Positions 61,544-64,000 of a DNA stretch of 64,000 bases are shown here, in pieces. Source of the stretch: Mactra quadrangularis (taxonomy: Eukaryota > Mollusca > Bivalvia > Venerida > Mactridae); assembly GCA_025267735.1 (NCBI GenBank), contig CM046298.1:38713917-38777916 (forward strand), read 5' to 3'. Within the stretch, counting starts at the first letter, position 1. Each line of letters begins with the position of its first letter. Under the pieces are notes generated by a model, which saw nothing but the letters and a program-made list of their open reading frames with translations, ran no database searches and was not told where the DNA came from. The position numbers and the translations under genes are program-made.

Positions 61544-61675
61544 AAAATTTATTCAACTTTATTCAGAGTTTTTTCAGAATACTAGAAATATTCTGTCATG
61601 CCTAGCACACAGCATACTATTTTAAGTATTATTTACTTTAAATAAAAAAATGACCCTCCTTGTTGTTAAATTTCA

Positions 61676-62346
61676 TTCAACTATCAGTTGGGCATATATT
61701 TACCCGGCTGATTTAAATACATCTCCTGCTGTACTTCAGTACTTACGATCGATAAAAATAGTTTAAAAATGCATCGCTTACAGTTGAATAAAATTTAACA
61801 ATATTCATGTACTAAAATTTATCTTTAAACATATTTGAAACAATTTATACATGCACATCAACAAAAAATAATCGTCGTATAATAAGCGTCAATTCACGAA
61901 ACACAACTCTGCCAGCATAAGTAATTATCACGATGCAATTATATTACGGACAACACTGACAATCACGGTTTTACGATAATTCGAAATCGCGAAAACTCGA
62001 CATTTTTTGCTTTTCCGAAGGTATTTCGAATTATCGTGATTCGACTGTATATAGCTATTTGACGATAAATTACGATACAAAAAAAACTTTCATACAAAAC
62101 AACAATCATACGAATCATTTATTTAAAGCAGTTTAAATGGAGACAGACACACACAGATTACCGCGTCTGTTCTACAAAAAAGTACAATTCAAACATCATG
62201 AATAAGACTTTTTATCATCTGTAACGTCTTTCTCATGGCTGATTTAAATACTCGATTAGCGATAGTGAGTACAGAAATACATGAACTGTACTGATATTTA
62301 AATCAGCGGGGTAGGTGTATGCAGGTAGATGTATGCGCCACTGACA
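61676..62346. mobile_element. ~670-bp element with CAGTKGCGCATACA-type ends
   Basis: The left end has ATCAGTTGGGCATATATTTA and GGCTGATTTAAATAC. The right end has TTTAAATCAGCGGGGTAGGT and TGTATGCGCCACTGACA, in inverted order. The TIRs are about 60 bp and diverged; the interior is AT-rich and non-coding. Confidence 0.55.
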
Positions 62347-62399
62347 TCTGAATAAAATGAATAAATATAATTTACGTGTATTAATTAATAAATGATGTT

Positions 62400-62990
62400 A
62401 TCTATATACACCCTCCCTCCAAAGCTCGCTCCAGCTGCTGTGGTCTACCCAGACCCATTCTACCCATTCTGTTCCCTAAGGCCCATCTCTCCAGGGTTAT
62501 TTCCCCTTCCAGGACCAACCCCTTCCAGGACTAACCTCTCCCAAGGCCGAACACCCAGATTCAACCCAAGGAACCACCCCTCTCAGGGATTTGTAATTTT
62601 CTCTAGCAAAAGGGGAAAATTATCTCTCTCACATTGTCACACACAGCGGACCAGAGATCCTCAATCCTTTCAACAACAGAGCTGAGAAGCTCAGAGAGCG
62701 AAACTCCAGCAACGGATGAGAACTACTCGACCCTTCTTTTCCCACCAAGGGGAACAGGTATCCTACTCGAGAGAGCCATTACAAAAATCGCTTTCACTCC
62801 GTTGAAAAAACAGAATTAAAACCATTCGAAAAGCAGATTCCTAATAAAAGGGAAACTACTCTTCCCATATTGTCCTTAAAAAGGACTGGGTATTCAACTC
62901 TAAAGAGTCGAACACAAAAATGAGCCTCAATACCGTAAAAACGGAACCAAAGCACTTTGGTTTACACCGACCTACAAAATGAAAACCTTG
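62400..62990. other. C/A-rich, strand-asymmetric island
   Basis: The plus strand is C-rich and G-poor, unlike the surroundings, with loose repeats of CCAGGACCAACC and CCAAGG. It has a 97-codon Pro/Ser-rich open frame (62392-62685) with no recognised domain. It may be part of a mobile element or an untranslated exon; no function is assigned. Confidence 0.35.
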
Positions 62991-63465
62991 AACCCTTATA
63001 CACAATATTAATGACAATAACTTGGTTTGTAGCAAAAGCACACGTCTAAAGTTTTAAACATGTCTAGTAAATAAAATCGAACATTTTTAATATTAAAACT
63101 TTTCTGGAAACATGAATATGTTTTATACTGTATGAAATATATTTTTTATATTCAAATACTTATTGTCATAACACATAACGTGTGTAGAAATTATCCTCTC
63201 ATGTCTATATAATTTGTGTACAATAGAATGATCAATATGGTCTCTAAGGGCTTTTACAGGTATCACAATACATATTTTTCAACATTTTCTCACTAAATAA
63301 TATGAAAAAGAACGATAAAAGTTAGTTCTATTAATTTTGTTGCATTTATAAATTTTATAAACACGAAAAATACTGTTCTCCATTTCAATATGAATATCTA
63401 GGGGCCGGAAGTTAGTAAATATAAAGGGACTTATATATATATATGTCAGCTAACCAGTCCAATAC

Positions 63466-63560
63466 TAGGACACAAACTGGCTCAGTCGGTTAAGCGATGG
63501 AAAGTGAAAACATAATACAGTTTAAAACAAACATTGGTGGTTCGAACCCAGTCACCGCCT
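63466..63560 (+). other. tRNA-like head (SINE relic)
   Basis: ACTGGCTCAGTCGGTTAAG is A-box-like and GGTTCGAACCC is a good B box, but they are about 20 bp too far apart for an ordinary tRNA. It is probably a SINE head or degraded tRNA copy. Confidence 0.4.
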
Positions 63561-63601
63561 TAATATTTATTTCTTGTTATTTATTTTTTATCATATTAGT
63601 A

Positions 63602-63698
63602 CATAATACCCATTCTCGTACCCACAGTCTAGTAGGATTCTCAATACTAGCTTGTATTGAGAATCCTACTAGACTCTGGGAACGAGAATGCATAATAC
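63602..63698. mobile_element. 80-bp perfect-hairpin element with 8-bp TSD
   Basis: Arms 63611-63647 and 63654-63690 match at 35 of 37 positions across a 6-nt loop (TAGCTT). The direct repeat CATAATAC flanks it at 63602-63609 and 63691-63698, so it behaves as a tiny transposed unit. It would form a long RNA hairpin if transcribed. Confidence 0.8.
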
Positions 63699-64000
63699 TA
63701 TATTATCAAGTACTATGCATAAAAACATATACTAAAAAAATAACATAAATAAAAAGCAATTTTATTTGACATTGGTTTTTTAATATATTTCCTATTAAAA
63801 ACAAAAAGGAATTATTTCAGTTTATTTAACCCAAATTAAAATACCCAAGTAAAATCGAATATACTGACTTATTCAGGATAATTTCACGAGCATGCATGAC
63901 AACTAAGAATTTGATTTTTGTTACACCTACTAAGTACATAGCGATGCATTGATATATATAACGCTGACTTTTTTATTTATTGACCAGTCGTCCATATAAT
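63699..64000. other. Right edge of window, nothing recognised
   Basis: AT-rich; no exon, RNA gene or repeat end identified. Confidence 0.4.

Noticed and set aside
63466..63560. Functional tRNA gene
   Set aside because: Box spacing is too long and no cloverleaf could be drawn; treated as a SINE relic.
1..64000. CRISPR arrays, bacterial operons or integrated viral genes
   Set aside because: No spaced identical repeats, no polycistronic coding and no viral protein signature was seen; the sequence is eukaryotic throughout.

Overview
The window is animal nuclear DNA: AT-rich, intron-containing, with no operons, and very dense in short dispersed repeats. I infer a bivalve mollusc. The grounds are a myosin regulatory light chain of scallop/oyster/mussel type, a tRNA-derived SINE whose 3' end resembles SINEs common in molluscs, and the frequent word acatgta. 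The species cannot be named from sequence alone.

Four protein-coding genes can be supported. (1) 2700-3896, plus strand: an intronless leucine-rich-repeat, single-pass membrane protein. (2) 7064-9840, minus strand: a four-exon secreted protein with a Cys-rich N-terminal half and a galectin-like C-terminal domain; SINEs and MITEs fill its introns. (3) 18003-27265, plus strand: a six-exon mitochondrial carrier of the SLC25A34/35 type, with about 700 bp of CTCA-type satellite in its first coding intron. (4) 36758-47704, minus strand: a myosin regulatory light chain gene with two sets of duplicated, phase-compatible exons. There are two versions of the N-terminal phosphorylation-site exon and three versions of the exon covering the end of the N-lobe, so one locus could encode up to six isoforms of 161-164 aa. 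Its 5' UTR exon or exons lie further upstream (above 47.7 kb); a weak candidate ends at 53484.

The rest is introns, UTRs and intergenic DNA made largely of non-autonomous mobile elements: tRNA-derived SINEs, hAT-like MITEs and many foldback (inverted-repeat) elements. One group stands out. In several of these elements the inverted arms are built from repeats of one short word, and the word differs from element to element. Examples are GACGATCCGTCCCC, GACATTTCGACCCCA, GGACAAAAGGTCC, CAACTCAACCCG and TAACTAGTTA. Two have exact 9-bp target-site duplications, a third has an imperfect one, and one element is nested in another. That fits Mutator/foldback-type transposition and is the main structural novelty outside the light chain gene.

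The most interesting biology is the light chain locus. One N-terminal exon carries a vertebrate smooth/non-muscle-like RATSNVF kinase site, while its alternative carries an AATSSVL version without the Arg. The choice of exon could therefore set whether myosin can be switched on by phosphorylation.
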